Positions 48,604 to 57,966 of a DNA stretch of 64,000 nt are shown here, piece after piece (the first letter of the stretch is position 1; every line of letters begins with the position of its first letter). The notes under the pieces were generated by a model. The model made no database searches. It was not told the DNA's origin and was given only the letters and a program-made list of their open reading frames with translations. The DNA comes from Cladorhizidae sp. MBARI D1340-BT2 (taxonomy: Eukaryota > Porifera > Demospongiae > Poecilosclerida > Cladorhizidae), in the NCBI GenBank assembly GCA_028752905.1, contig JAQNBH010000011.1:17949909-18013908 (forward strand). The letters run 5' to 3'. Position numbers and translations under genes: made by a program.

Positions 48604-49234
48604 TTAGGGGGGAATAATGTCAAATACACCCAATCATAACTTCCACCCACTACCCTCTATCAACATAATTTTTGTACCAAAATGTAGCTAGAAGATAAGC
48701 TATTTAATGATTTATTTAACTTTTGTCATAGTTATGCCAAAGTGTCAGCCAGGCAATCCAACTTTTGCCCTGTCCTCGAATTAAAAAGCCATTAATAATG
48801 CTAAGTGGTTGTTAGGTGGTTTATGGTAAGAGTAGTACATGTAGTAGTTTCACCTCAACTATTTGAATCAGTATGATAATGCACCACAGGAGAGGGGGGG
48901 TAAATCCCATACAAACCACATGCAGATATACTGGTCTATACTCAACACATTCTCATAACATTGAAAATAGATTACTTTAGGTTAAAGAGCACACAATAAG
49001 CATTCTGGTGATATATAAATTATGGAGTTTGGGTGAGAAATTTGTGGAAATATGTGGAAATTCTTCTAATCTAACGCAACGCGATTCTTCTTCATTCCTT
49101 GACAAAAGAACATCATTAAATAGCTTATCTTCTAAGCTACATTTTGGAAAAAATTATGTTGATAGAGGGTAGTGGGTGGAAGTTATGATTGGTATTGTCG
49201 AGGTGTATTTTTTTGGACATTATTCCCCCCTTAA
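48604..49234 (+). mobile_element. TTAA-associated MITE, copy 2, with about 130-bp inverted termini
   Basis: The left end (48604: TTAGGGGGGAATAATGTCAA) and right end (49234: ...GACATTATTCCCCCCTTAA) form an inverted repeat of roughly 130 bp. It includes the CATAACTTCCACCCACTACC, TAGCTAGAAGATAAGCTATT and TAATGATTTATTTAACTTTT blocks. TTAA is intact on the right and TTAG on the left. The interior is non-coding. The left terminus lacks a stretch of about 17 bp present in the right terminus and in copy 1 (AAAAATACACCTCGACAAT region). Confidence 0.75.
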
Positions 49235-50939
49235 CAATCGCTGGGAAACTTAATAGGGCAAAATTGTCCAATTACATGGAAGGTGGTGTGAATATACATG
49301 TATGTGCAAGATGTTCTACATGATTAACAACAGACTCTATTAATGTACTTTATGGTACATGTGTTTGACAGATGATCAACATGATTTAACAGAATTGTCT
49401 GTTAACATAATTATACTCACCATGTACGAGGATAACCAGCAAGTCAAACATAACAACGATAAAAACACTCAAGGAATCAAGATAGAAACTAGTAACAGGT
49501 TTAACAAAGAGTCGTGTCTACCAAATTATACATACCAATAATCTAGCATTGTAAATTACTCCTCTCCTATAGTGACCATTTTAGCCAGAGAGGGACAACA
49601 GACATACAAATGCTAGTTATAAGTGCACCAGCATTCAATAGCCAGTTGCTGCTTCTTGTAGTAGTAAATCCTTGAAAGAATTAGTCCAGCAGCAAAAAAA
49701 AATTGAGTTGCTATGCATTCAGCAGTTCACATAACATCCTCCAACCCACAAGTCATCACCCCAAGAAAATACCATGCACACTCCAATTCTGGAATGGGAG
49801 ATTATTATGCTCGAGGCTGATTAACAACTGTGCAAGCAAGAGCGGGGATATTGGATAGCAAATATGGCCAATTTGGAATGAGTTTTTTCAATCCATTCCT
49901 TTGGCTCTATAATGGCACAAGATTTTTCTCAGAAACATCCAAAGCTAACATAAGGGAATGGAACTTGAACTTATTACTGAACATAGTCCTCAACTACATT
50001 CACCCCTGACTCGAAGAAAACGTGTCAAAGGATAAAAATATCTAATAAAAAGCAAGAAATCACTGGATTTAAGTAGACACAGTCTGACTTACTGGTTCTG
50101 GTAGGGAGGTTTCATATAACAACACTGTTCGCTGTGGATGCTCTACATTTGATGCACAAACCCAGTGGCCACCAGTATTCATGATCGGCACATAATTCTT
50201 TACTGGAGTCCAGTAAGTGAGCCTCTACTGTGCCAAATGTTGAACTGGCAAGGCCACCCATCTTTGAAATTGCACATGAAGTAAGGCCTGTGCTTCACTA
50301 CTGTGGGTATCCTCCAATACTTGGAGAGAAAGGCTGTGGCTATGTTCTCTGCAACTGACAAGCTGTTTGCATGGTAAGCATTCACACCACTTACCCTCAG
50401 TACAATCTGGGTCGCACCAATCATAAAACAATGTCTCAATGTGTGAGGATTCCATTGAAATGCCCATCTTTTCTAGTTGTCATTGGTCCTGGTCCACAGT
50501 GCGTGTGGGTGGTTTGACTGGGGGTATGCAAAATATATTTTAAATAATACTGATTTTAACTCAACAATAATGAAGATTAAGTGCCTTCCTCTCTGTATCT
50601 CACACAAGAGAAGTATATGGCACGCTCAATATCTTAATTTCGATCATATAAATTATCACCCTAAGCATTCCTATTGCAAACTGCAAACATTTTTAGCCTT
50701 TTTTTGTCTTGGCATAAAATTCAACTTGTGTTTGTTCCTTGCCTTCTTCAATTTTTTCTCGTCCCTGTTCATCCAGGACCTGTACCTAAGTAACACAGAA
50801 ATGAAGTATATACATAAATAATTAAAATCGCACATTGAGAAATCCTGAACTGAATTCTTATTCAGCATTAAATTTTGTTAACACCTTGAATGTTAAAATC
50901 CATTGGAAATATTTAAGACTTGTCACTAATAAATTAATG
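49235..50939. other. no recognised gene; one Cys-containing minus frame
   Basis: Overlapping minus frames at 50200-50467 show no domain I recognise. The frame with CDPDCTEGKWCECLPC is Cys-rich but has no clear spacing pattern. Flanking DNA is AT-rich. Confidence 0.35.
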
Positions 50940-51180
50940 CCCTGGTCCATGATCGTTTATCTGGAGGACCATAACTGCAGATGACCTCAAGTATCACTTT
51001 AGCAACATCAGCAGCAGATTTTTTTTTATGTGAAGAGCTAACACCCACTTAGTGAAAAGGTCAGTCACAGTGCAGACATATCTGTAGCCTTTATCAGTAG
51101 ATTCAAATGGGACAATCAGGTCAATGCCCAGAATCTCCTGTCTTTACATCAACTCTTTGACTGCATGGACATATACAAAA
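50940..51180 (-). pseudogene. Ty3-type integrase core scrap
   Basis: The minus strand reads EILGIDLIVPFESTDKGYRY then VCTVTDLFTKWVLALHIKK (51150-51030). This is the first-Asp half of an integrase catalytic core, with the Asp intact in GIDLI. After a frame change it continues KVILEVICSYGPPDK, and the second-Asp region is damaged (about 50960). It is a different lineage from the complete element at 53.6-57.6 kb. Flanking pol domains were not found. Confidence 0.6.
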
Positions 51181-51366
51181 ATTGCACTCATACACGGTGG
51201 ACATATATACGTAAAGGACTAATGCTTTATTGACTCCAGCAAGTTGCTGCTTATTGGTACAGCCACTCAAGAAGCATCTGCTTATTGTCTGCTTATTGGT
51301 ACAGCTGCTCAGGTGTTTGTACTGACCTGGAATTATCAACTATCTTTGGACAAAGGGTGGTTATGT

Positions 51367-53109
51367 ACAGGTGGTTAATAAATTCATACTTGCCAACTTT
51401 CCATAAGTTAATTCCGGGACATTAATTTTATATACGGCGCGAATTTTAGACCACACCCCCTAGTTAGCGTGCCCATTAATTAAATACGCTATTTTTCGAC
51501 CTAACTAACTCATCATACATAGACGATGATAGTGTTCTCTGTAGATTTCTGGAAGAGGTGATTGAATTGATCCATTGAGGGCAAGATAAAAGGGGCAAGA
51601 TAAAAGAACAACAGAGGTTTCGTCAGTGTATTCTCAAGCCTTGAAAGAATGCTACAGACCTTAGCTGTTTCAGCCTCCAAGACAAGAAGAATGACTTCAA
51701 ACCATCATACTGCCTGAGGTAACGATTCACACACTTCAGCAAGCTGAGCCATCGTGTGGGGCAATGCTTAAAAATCACCCCTGGCTCAGTGAAAAGTGAA
51801 CACCATAGGATGACAAATTGCTGCTCTCTTGCGCTATGGAAGTAGCAGAATATGTCGATGAAGAGCTGGTCAATGTTCACTGGGAGTACCTTCAAACCGG
51901 CTTTGACTGTTAAATCAGTCAAATGGCAGATGCAACCAACATCATACAAAGTTGGGATCTCATCCTTAATCAGCTTCTGCACACCTGACCTCACTCCTTT
52001 CATAACATTGGTGGTATCAGACATGAAAGACACTGCATTGTCAAAGCTGAGCCCATTCTTAGTCAGTGACTCCTTCAAGGCTTGAAACAAGTTGGCGGTC
52101 AATGTTCACACCAGGCATATCCAAGAATCTCGTCTGTACTTCACCTACCTGTGGATCAAGAAGCCTCAAAAGAATTATGCAAGACTTATCCCTCTTGTCA
52201 TGGGATTTTTCAATCATCAAAGAGAATGGACCACTTGACATTAACTCCATAACTCTCTGTGTGAAGTAAGGAGCAAGAGCTTTCTTCACTATGGCGGTGG
52301 ATAATTTCTTTGCAATTTCAGAGTCTGGGAACATCTTGCTGAAAAGCTTGGTGGCATGGTTACTAGACAGAAAGGATATGTTGTGCTTAGCAACAAATGT
52401 AGCCCACCTGACCTCTGCTTCGATTACTTGATCACTTCTCTGATGTTGGAAGAGAGAGGTGATTGGAATAGTTGATAGCTTTGACATATCCTTATGTTTC
52501 TTGCTCTTGAGGTGAGATGTGACATCTTTAACGGCCACCATGGGTAACACCAAAGTCGATTGCACACAGGGTACATCGGGCATACAAGTGACAAAATGAA
52601 GGCAAGACTACTGACCATTACTATTGCATTGAACACAAGCAGCACACTGTACCCATGATGTTATTATTTACCCGCTGTATTCCTTGCTTACTTACTTTGC
52701 CAATCAATTTCATCATTATATATTACTCTTGCCTATCCCCTGAAATTTTTTGATCCATTTATTGTCAAAATGGCATTCTCTCCTCTGCTTCTTTGCATTT
52801 TGCTGAGATTGCATAACGTGCTGAGAAGTTTCACGTGAGTGCCGCACTTCCAATCGAAACAAGGTCAAAGGTTGTCGCTGGAGCCGTAATTGTTTATCTG
52901 AAGTTTTTCTCTGCTAAAAAGTGTCCTGTTTTTGTTGCTTTACACTAAACTAAACAAGCTTGAAACTACAGTGGCCATCTAAGCGAGTGGAAGCGCAAGG
53001 TGCGCGTAGCAGTAAATTCCGGGACATTTCCGGGACAAGGACACCACCGGGACAAGGCTAAAAATTCCGGGACTGTCCCGGCCATTCCGGGACGGTTGGC
53101 AACTCTGGG
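51367..53109. mobile_element. hAT-like element with TTGCCAAC termini
   Basis: The left end contains CTTGCCAACTTTCC (about 51389) and the right end is its inverted counterpart GGTTGGCAACTCTGG (about 53094-53108). Near both ends the string TTCCGGGAC recurs in different orientations. A 10-bp direct repeat GGTTATGTAC flanks the unit (51359-51368 and 53108-53117), compatible with an 8-bp hAT target duplication. The left end has about 18 extra bases relative to the right. The transposase inside is on minus and lacks its C-terminus, so this is a deletion derivative. Confidence 0.6.
51500..52640 (-). pseudogene. hAT-like transposase, C-terminally deleted
   Basis: The N-terminal BED/zinc-finger remnant ends HLKSKKHKDM (about 52500). 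The frame from 52583 includes AEVRWATFVAKHNISFLSSN and a position where the catalytic Asp segment is expected, which reads LMIEKSHDKRD (Asp to Glu). After a frameshift near 52090, the frame 52102-51623 has the second-Asp-type FMSDTTNVMKG, the CICHLTDL motif (CxxH) and HCPTRWLSLLKCVNRYL. Another frameshift near 51650 leads to LPSMDQFNHLFQKSTENTI before the sequence runs into the left terminus. The hAT dimerisation domain is absent. Not functional. Confidence 0.7.
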
Positions 53110-53189
53110 TTATGTACCTTCACTTTAGATCCTTGATAGAGTATTGTGCTGAATACAAGTGATGGATAGATAATTATTATAATAGAGCT

Positions 53190-53604
53190 GAAGTGCTGTG
53201 TGTATGTTAGAAGATGACAGTGATGATGATTTTGGTGGATATATTGATGTGAATTATTGTGAAGGTGCGGAGGATGGTGAAGAGGTTGTGGAGGATGGTG
53301 AAGATGTTGTGGATAGTGTAATGATGAAGTAGGTTGTAGGAGTAGCTCCAGTGAAAGTTCAAGCAGCTCCAGTGCCAGCAGCTCCAGTGCCATCAGCTCC
53401 AGTGCCAGCAGCTCCAGTGCCATCAGCTCCAGTGCAAGCAGCTACAGTGCCATCAGCTCCAGTGCCAGCAGCTCCAGTGGTGATATCTCATCAAGTCAGA
53501 AATCTGGTTGCACGGTTGATATGGAAGGAAAAGAGGCCGTTGACTTTGCTCAGCTTTTTCTCGATGAGACTATCCTAAGGAGAATTGTGGAGGGAACAAA
53601 TTTG
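53190..53604 (+). pseudogene. piggyBac-like transposase N-terminal exon with poly-Ser linker
   Basis: The plus strand encodes an acidic leader (EDDSDDDFGGYIDVNY, EDGEEVVEDGEDVVDSV, from about 53209). After a frame problem comes a Ser/Ala-rich linker made of 15/30-bp repeats of the GCTCCAGTGCCAGCA type (53345-53480; SSSASSSSAI units). Next is the domain start VDFAQLFLDETILRRIVEGT (about 53535-53600), which matches the opening of the piggyBac DDE domain (compare LDFFKLFFTEDIIKLI in the 2.6-4.6 kb copy). The exon ends at a GTAAG donor. The intact LTR element is inserted exactly there, duplicating GTAAG. The missing C-terminal part may be the piggyBac piece at 60.6 kb. Confidence 0.6.
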
Positions 53605-53608
53605 TAAG

Positions 53609-53789
53609 TGAAGTGACCAACAATACGATATTTGGCTTTATACAACTTACAACAACACTACAACAAAAGACAACTGATAACAAGCAATGACTAACAACTA
53701 ACAGAAAGAGTAGCGAGTTCACAGTCACGAGGTTTCGGGGTCACCTGATACCATGTGATTAATTAGCTAGTAGTACAAAGTTCACATCA
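53609..53789 (-). repeat. 3' LTR (181 bp)
   Basis: In element orientation begins TGATGTGAACTTTGTACTAC and ends GGTCACTTCA. It reads the same as the 5' LTR base for base in my comparison. Confidence 0.95.
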
Positions 53790-53800
53790 TTCTTCCCCTC
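53790..53800 (-). promoter_or_regulatory. polypurine tract
   Basis: AGAGGGGAAGA in element orientation, immediately upstream of the 3' LTR. This is the standard position for plus-strand DNA priming. Confidence 0.8.
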
Positions 53801-53817
53801 TAAAGAGAAAATGACAG

Positions 53818-56800
53818 TTATTCCTTTGCAGGAAATCCCAATCGTATGGGTGGCTTCACGTCTCGAGTAGAACGTCGAATAGAGCTCGGTTCAGGCTCAT
53901 CAGCCAGTGGGGCCATGGTATCAGTAGAAATGTCACTTTGAGAGGTGCTTTCGGGATCCGTTGATGGCGACAGAGTGTATCTCTCATTTAACGGGCTTCT
54001 CGGACAAGGGGCCAAATCTCGGAGGGAAACAGTTGATTCCCGACCATCTTTGTAACGCACATGGGCATAAGTAGGATTGGCTCCTTGAAGATCCACTTGA
54101 TCCACTAGTGGGTCATTCTTGTGTACTCGTACGAATCGGCGGAGCAAGACAGGACCTGGGGACATCAGCCACGAAGGCATTGAAGTTCCATGGCAAGATC
54201 GGCGCTGATACCCAAAGAATCGCTCGTGAGGTGTGGTGTTTGTGGACGTAGTGAGCAACGACCTGATTGAGTGTAAGGCACTAGGTAATGCTATTTCCCA
54301 TTGGGAATCTGGTAGCCGAGCTGACTTTAATGCAAGACGAATAGCTTTCCAGATGATTCCGTTATACCGTTCCACCTGGCCATTTCCTATCGGATGATAA
54401 GGCGTGGACTTGCTAGTAGCTATTCCACGGGCTAAAAAGTAATCTTTTAGTTCTTGTGACAGGAAAGAAGAGCCACGATCAGAATGAATATAACTAGGCA
54501 AACCACAAAGAGTGAATAACTGGTCAAGGCACTTTATGACAGTTGAGGAGCTCATGTTCGGGCAAGGGAATGCAAAAGGAAAACGTGAGTACTCGTCCAC
54601 AACAGTGAGCATGTATATGTTGCGAGAGTCAGTAGGTAACGGTCCTTTGAAGTCCATACTGAGTCTCTCCATGGGTTGAGTCGCTTTGATCAAAGTTCCA
54701 GGAACCGGGCGGTAAAACTGAGGCTTCAGCTCTGCACATATTCTGCAACTCGAACATACTCTTTTCACGTCTTCAGTAGAGTATGGCAGATTCTTTGAGC
54801 GAACAAAATGCAGCATTCGAGTTACTCCGGGGTGACACAAGGCAATGTGGATGTCATCCAAGTCAGATGACTGTATCGAAGATAGAAACGCCCGTGTAAA
54901 GGAATTTGGTGCCACATTGTCTTTGCCAGGACGGTACTTCACCGTGTAGGAGAATGAGGCCAATTCAAGCCTCCAGTCTTGTATTTTATTGTTCTTGACT
55001 TTCGAGCGTTTCCTGCTATCAAACATGAATGCCACCGAGCGTTGGTCAGTAATAAGAGTGAAATGGCGACACGAAAGTAAGTGTCGCCACTTGCGTACAG
55101 CCTCCATGATCGCCGTGGCTTCCTTCTCTATCGACGGATAGTGCAGTTCACTACTCTGTAGTGTCCTAGACATAAATGCGACTGGTCGTCCCCCTTGATT
55201 TAGCGTAGCAGAGATCGCAACTTCAGAGGCGTCACACTCTACAACAAATGGGCAGCTTTCGTCTATAGATTGAAGAGTAGCACCTTCAAGCTCCTTCTTA
55301 AGGAGATCAAAGGCTTTCAATGAAGGTGCGTCCAATGGAAAAGAGGTTACACTCATCAGAGGTTTTATTCTGTCAGAAAATTGTGGTATCCACTTCGCAT
55401 AGTAAGCAAACATTCCTACAACTCGGCGAAGAGATCGCTTGTTAGTAGGAGGAGGAAATTCCTGAAGAGGACGGAGTCTTTCAGGATCAGGTTTGATGGT
55501 ACTGTTGCCCACACAATACCCCAGGATGTTGATGACCTTCACGGATTTCACTGTCTTGCTTTGATTGAGGGTCAGGTTTCGACTTTGAACTGCATCTAGA
55601 AACTTCTGGACGTTGGTGTCATGTTCAGCTTGGTCCTTGCCTGCAACCGTTATGTTGTCCAGATAAGGAAAGGTGTCTTTGAGCCCTTCCTCTTCAACCA
55701 TCTTATCCATGCTTCTCTGAAAGACCGCGACACCATTGGTAACTCCGAAAGGGATACGACAAAAATGATAGAGTCTCCCATTCGCCTCAAAGCCGGTATA
55801 CTTCATGTCCGATTCTTTTATTGGGACCTGATGGTAGGCACTCTTAAGATCGAATGTTGAAAACACCTTATAGTTGGCCAGGTTATTGACCAACTCATCA
55901 ATTCGAGGAAGTGGGTATCCGTCAAGTTCAGTATACAGGTTCACCGTCTGAGAATAGTCAATACAGAGCCTTTTTTTGTGCCGAAGTGAGGGATCTTTGA
56001 CAACAACCACTTGTGCCCGCCAAGGTGATGTACTAGGCTCAATGATGTCCTCAGCTAGAAGCCGAGTAATTTCTTGGTGTATAAAGGCCTGATCATCCTT
56101 GCTAAAACGTCTCGACTTGGTTGCCACGGGTTTGCAGGAGGGGAGAAGATTTTCGAAGAGCGACGGTTCACCAAGTGAAGCTTCAGCAAGAGCACAAACT
56201 GACACTGAATTGGATATAATCAAATCAGGTTTCGCACCTCCATAGTTGACAATGACTCTCTTGTGTTCCTTCTGGAAGTCTTGTCCAAGAATCATATCGC
56301 TACAGAGGTTTTCGAGAACACCAAGATGGGTAGCTGTATAGACATGATCGGTGGTGCTAATATCCACCAAACAGTGACCTAAGATACGGGTCTTTGCAGT
56401 AGTTAGAGCCAAGCTTATATCCTGTGATGAACGATGAACTTTGAGCTTCAGTTTCATAGCAACTCGTTCATTAATGAAACTATTGGTGCTTCCAGTATCA
56501 ATCAAGGCTGAGAGATTTTGTCCTTGCACGGAGACATTTAGAGAGGCTAGGGTCAAGCTTTTAGGACAGGCAGCCACAACTGAGCAAGCTGTAATTGCAG
56601 CTGATGTCATTTTGCTAGCTTTATGGGTTTTCTTTGACCGACACACCCTTGCAAAGTGACCTTTTGTACCACAGTTACGACACTGTTCTTCTCGAGCGGG
56701 GCAGTCCTTCCTATAATGCATAGAACCTCCACAGAAGAAACAACTCTTCTTGTACTCACGCGTAGCGGCCGCAGCAAGGGAGGAGTCGACATCAACAGCT

Positions 56801-57393
56801 ACTCGTTCATCGTCATCACCTTGAGAGGTGACCATTGCTGCAGCAGCTGTCTGAGTAATAGGTGTGGTATATGCTTCCGAGTTCTTCTGTGCCAAGTCTA
56901 GTGCATTTGCCTGATCAAATGCTGTTTTAAGATCCAACTGTTTGTTCTCCAGGAGGCGTTGTCGAATGAGTTGAGAAGAAAGTCCATTGATAAAGGTGTC
57001 TCTTATTAATTCTTCTCTGTATTGCTCTGCACTGACAGCTTTTATGTTGCAGTCTTTACTTAGCCTTTGAAGATCCTGCAGAAATTCCCTTAGAGTTTCA
57101 CCTGACCTCTGTCTCCTGGTGGCCAGTAGATGCCTAGAAAATATCTCATTTGGCGTTTTTACATATAGTTGCGTCAGCGTTTCAACCGCAGCTTCATAAT
57201 CATGGCAGTCCTCGATGTAATCGAAAACATTGTGCGATATGTAGTTGATCAGAGTCCTGAATTTGTTCGGGGCACGCTCCCCACATTCTTCGATGAAGTT
57301 TGTGAACGTCATGTGCCAGTGCCTCCACTGTTTGGCAGCCAGCGGAGAGTTCGGGTCTAGGTCCAGGCGCGAGGGCTTCAGTAGGGTGTCCAT
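53818..57393 (-). CDS. gag-pol polyprotein of the intact Ty3-type element (1191 aa)
   Basis: Encodes all proteins needed for retrotransposition. Residues 1-200 are a gag capsid-like region. Two CCHC zinc knuckles follow (218-231 and 238-251). The aspartic protease has DTG at 299-301 and ILGQDF at about 369. RT runs about 470-640, with LCIDYS, STFDLKSAYHQVPI and an active site YLDN (577-580) in place of YxDD. RNase H has Asp720, Glu756 and Asp783. The integrase has its zinc site (His854, His862, Cys883, Cys886) and a perfect DD35E core (Asp914, Asp972, Glu1008), and its C-terminal region ends in a basic tail. No chromodomain is visible. The start is the first ATG of the frame (57393). The frame stays open 45 codons further into the LTR, but without an ATG. 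gag and pol are fused in one frame with no stop or frameshift between them. The integrase C-terminus (DPLVDQVDLQGANPTYAHVR) resembles the 36.4-38.0 kb remnant. Confidence 0.95.
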   Translation of the reverse strand: MDTLLKPSRLDLDPNSPLAAKQWRHWHMTFTNFIEECGERAPNKFRTLINYISHNVFDYIEDCHDYEAAVETLTQLYVKTPNEIFSRHLLATRRQRSGETLREFLQDLQRLSKDCNIKAVSAEQYREELIRDTFINGLSSQLIRQRLLENKQLDLKTAFDQANALDLAQKNSEAYTTPITQTAAAAMVTSQGDDDERVAVDVDSSLAAAATREYKKSCFFCGGSMHYRKDCPAREEQCRNCGTKGHFARVCRSKKTHKASKMTSAAITACSVVAACPKSLTLASLNVSVQGQNLSALIDTGSTNSFINERVAMKLKLKVHRSSQDISLALTTAKTRILGHCLVDISTTDHVYTATHLGVLENLCSDMILGQDFQKEHKRVIVNYGGAKPDLIISNSVSVCALAEASLGEPSLFENLLPSCKPVATKSRRFSKDDQAFIHQEITRLLAEDIIEPSTSPWRAQVVVVKDPSLRHKKRLCIDYSQTVNLYTELDGYPLPRIDELVNNLANYKVFSTFDLKSAYHQVPIKESDMKYTGFEANGRLYHFCRIPFGVTNGVAVFQRSMDKMVEEEGLKDTFPYLDNITVAGKDQAEHDTNVQKFLDAVQSRNLTLNQSKTVKSVKVINILGYCVGNSTIKPDPERLRPLQEFPPPTNKRSLRRVVGMFAYYAKWIPQFSDRIKPLMSVTSFPLDAPSLKAFDLLKKELEGATLQSIDESCPFVVECDASEVAISATLNQGGRPVAFMSRTLQSSELHYPSIEKEATAIMEAVRKWRHLLSCRHFTLITDQRSVAFMFDSRKRSKVKNNKIQDWRLELASFSYTVKYRPGKDNVAPNSFTRAFLSSIQSSDLDDIHIALCHPGVTRMLHFVRSKNLPYSTEDVKRVCSSCRICAELKPQFYRPVPGTLIKATQPMERLSMDFKGPLPTDSRNIYMLTVVDEYSRFPFAFPCPNMSSSTVIKCLDQLFTLCGLPSYIHSDRGSSFLSQELKDYFLARGIATSKSTPYHPIGNGQVERYNGIIWKAIRLALKSARLPDSQWEIALPSALHSIRSLLTTSTNTTPHERFFGYQRRSCHGTSMPSWLMSPGPVLLRRFVRVHKNDPLVDQVDLQGANPTYAHVRYKDGRESTVSLRDLAPCPRSPLNERYTLSPSTDPESTSQSDISTDTMAPLADEPEPSSIRRSTRDVKPPIRLGFPAKE

Positions 57394-57408
57394 GTAAGTT
57401 GTATAAAT
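57393..57408 (-). promoter_or_regulatory. candidate primer-binding site, self-complementary to the LTR
   Basis: One nucleotide inside the 5' LTR, the element reads TTTATACAACTTACA, which is perfectly complementary over 15 nt to LTR positions 139-153 (TGTAAGTTGTATAAA). No tRNA-type site starting TGG lies at this position. The next TGG overlaps the ATG. The location matches that of the self-primer site of Tf1/sushi-type elements, so priming by the element's own RNA is proposed (inference). Confidence 0.6.
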
Positions 57409-57589
57409 TGAAGTGACCAACAATACGATATTTGGCTTTATACAACTTACAACAACACTACAACAAAAGACAACTGATAACAAGCAATGACTAACAACTA
57501 ACAGAAAGAGTAGCGAGTTCACAGTCACGAGGTTTCGGGGTCACCTGATACCATGTGATTAATTAGCTAGTAGTACAAAGTTCACATCA
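57409..57589 (-). repeat. 5' LTR (181 bp)
   Basis: Identical to the 3' LTR. The candidate primer segment is at 57437-57451. It contains a TATAAA string (LTR positions 148-153), which could alternatively be a promoter or processing signal. Confidence 0.95.
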
Positions 57590-57594
57590 GTAAG

Positions 57595-57960
57595 CAGACC
57601 AATTTATAGCTTCAAACCCTTTTTAACATTTTTAGTATCAAGAGAGAGCACACATCGGGGGTGAACACGTGCTGACTGACTGTTTTTTGGGGAGAGAGTC
57701 CAATAGCTAATTTTGTGTAGTCATAGCTAGCTAGCTGTTGATCTGTTGTTAGCTAATTCTTAGCTAGATTCTGCCAGACTTCTGTAGCTAAAGTGTTGCA
57801 GCTACTCCAATTGTTAGTGAGCATTATTTGGAATAGTCTTGAAACACTGCTATATACTCGAGTCCTTCCAAACGAATCAGTAGAGTTCCCTGCCCACCCC
57901 ATTTTATCCTCAGCTTGGCAAACCACCTAGCCCTAAAAAAAACACCAAAACTTGTTACCA
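57595..57960. other. spacer
   Basis: Continues the interrupted piggyBac intron sequence. GCTAGC-rich, with no gene recognised. Confidence 0.4.
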
Positions 57961-57966
57961 GAAAAC

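Larger units (their letters stand above)
53609..57589 (-). mobile_element. complete, apparently young Ty3-type LTR retrotransposon
   Basis: Two 181-bp LTRs (53609-53789 and 57409-57589), read side by side, show no difference. Each starts TG and ends CA, and a 5-bp target duplication GTAAG lies at 53604-53608 and 57590-57594. The single gag-pol frame is open throughout. The layout is very compact: 15 nt between 5' LTR and ATG, 28 nt between stop and 3' LTR, with a polypurine tract AGAGGGGAAGA touching the 3' LTR. Identical LTRs and an intact frame imply recent insertion and possible current activity (inference). Confidence 0.95.

Noticed and set aside
53058..53423. Leu/Glu-rich minus-strand protein opposite the Ser linker
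   Set aside because: It is the antisense of the Ser/Ala repeat in the piggyBac leader.
55381..57360. Several plus-strand frames inside the LTR element
   Set aside because: They are shadows of the gag-pol frame with no independent domain.
57394..57528. Signal-peptide-like N-terminus (45 codons in the LTR) for the gag-pol protein
   Set aside because: This part is LTR sequence, its first codon is GTG and no ATG occurs before 57393. The hydrophobic stretch is therefore probably not translated.
53604..57594. Endogenous retrovirus
   Set aside because: There is no envelope-like frame. Only 28 nt separate the pol stop from the 3' LTR, so it is a retrotransposon without env.
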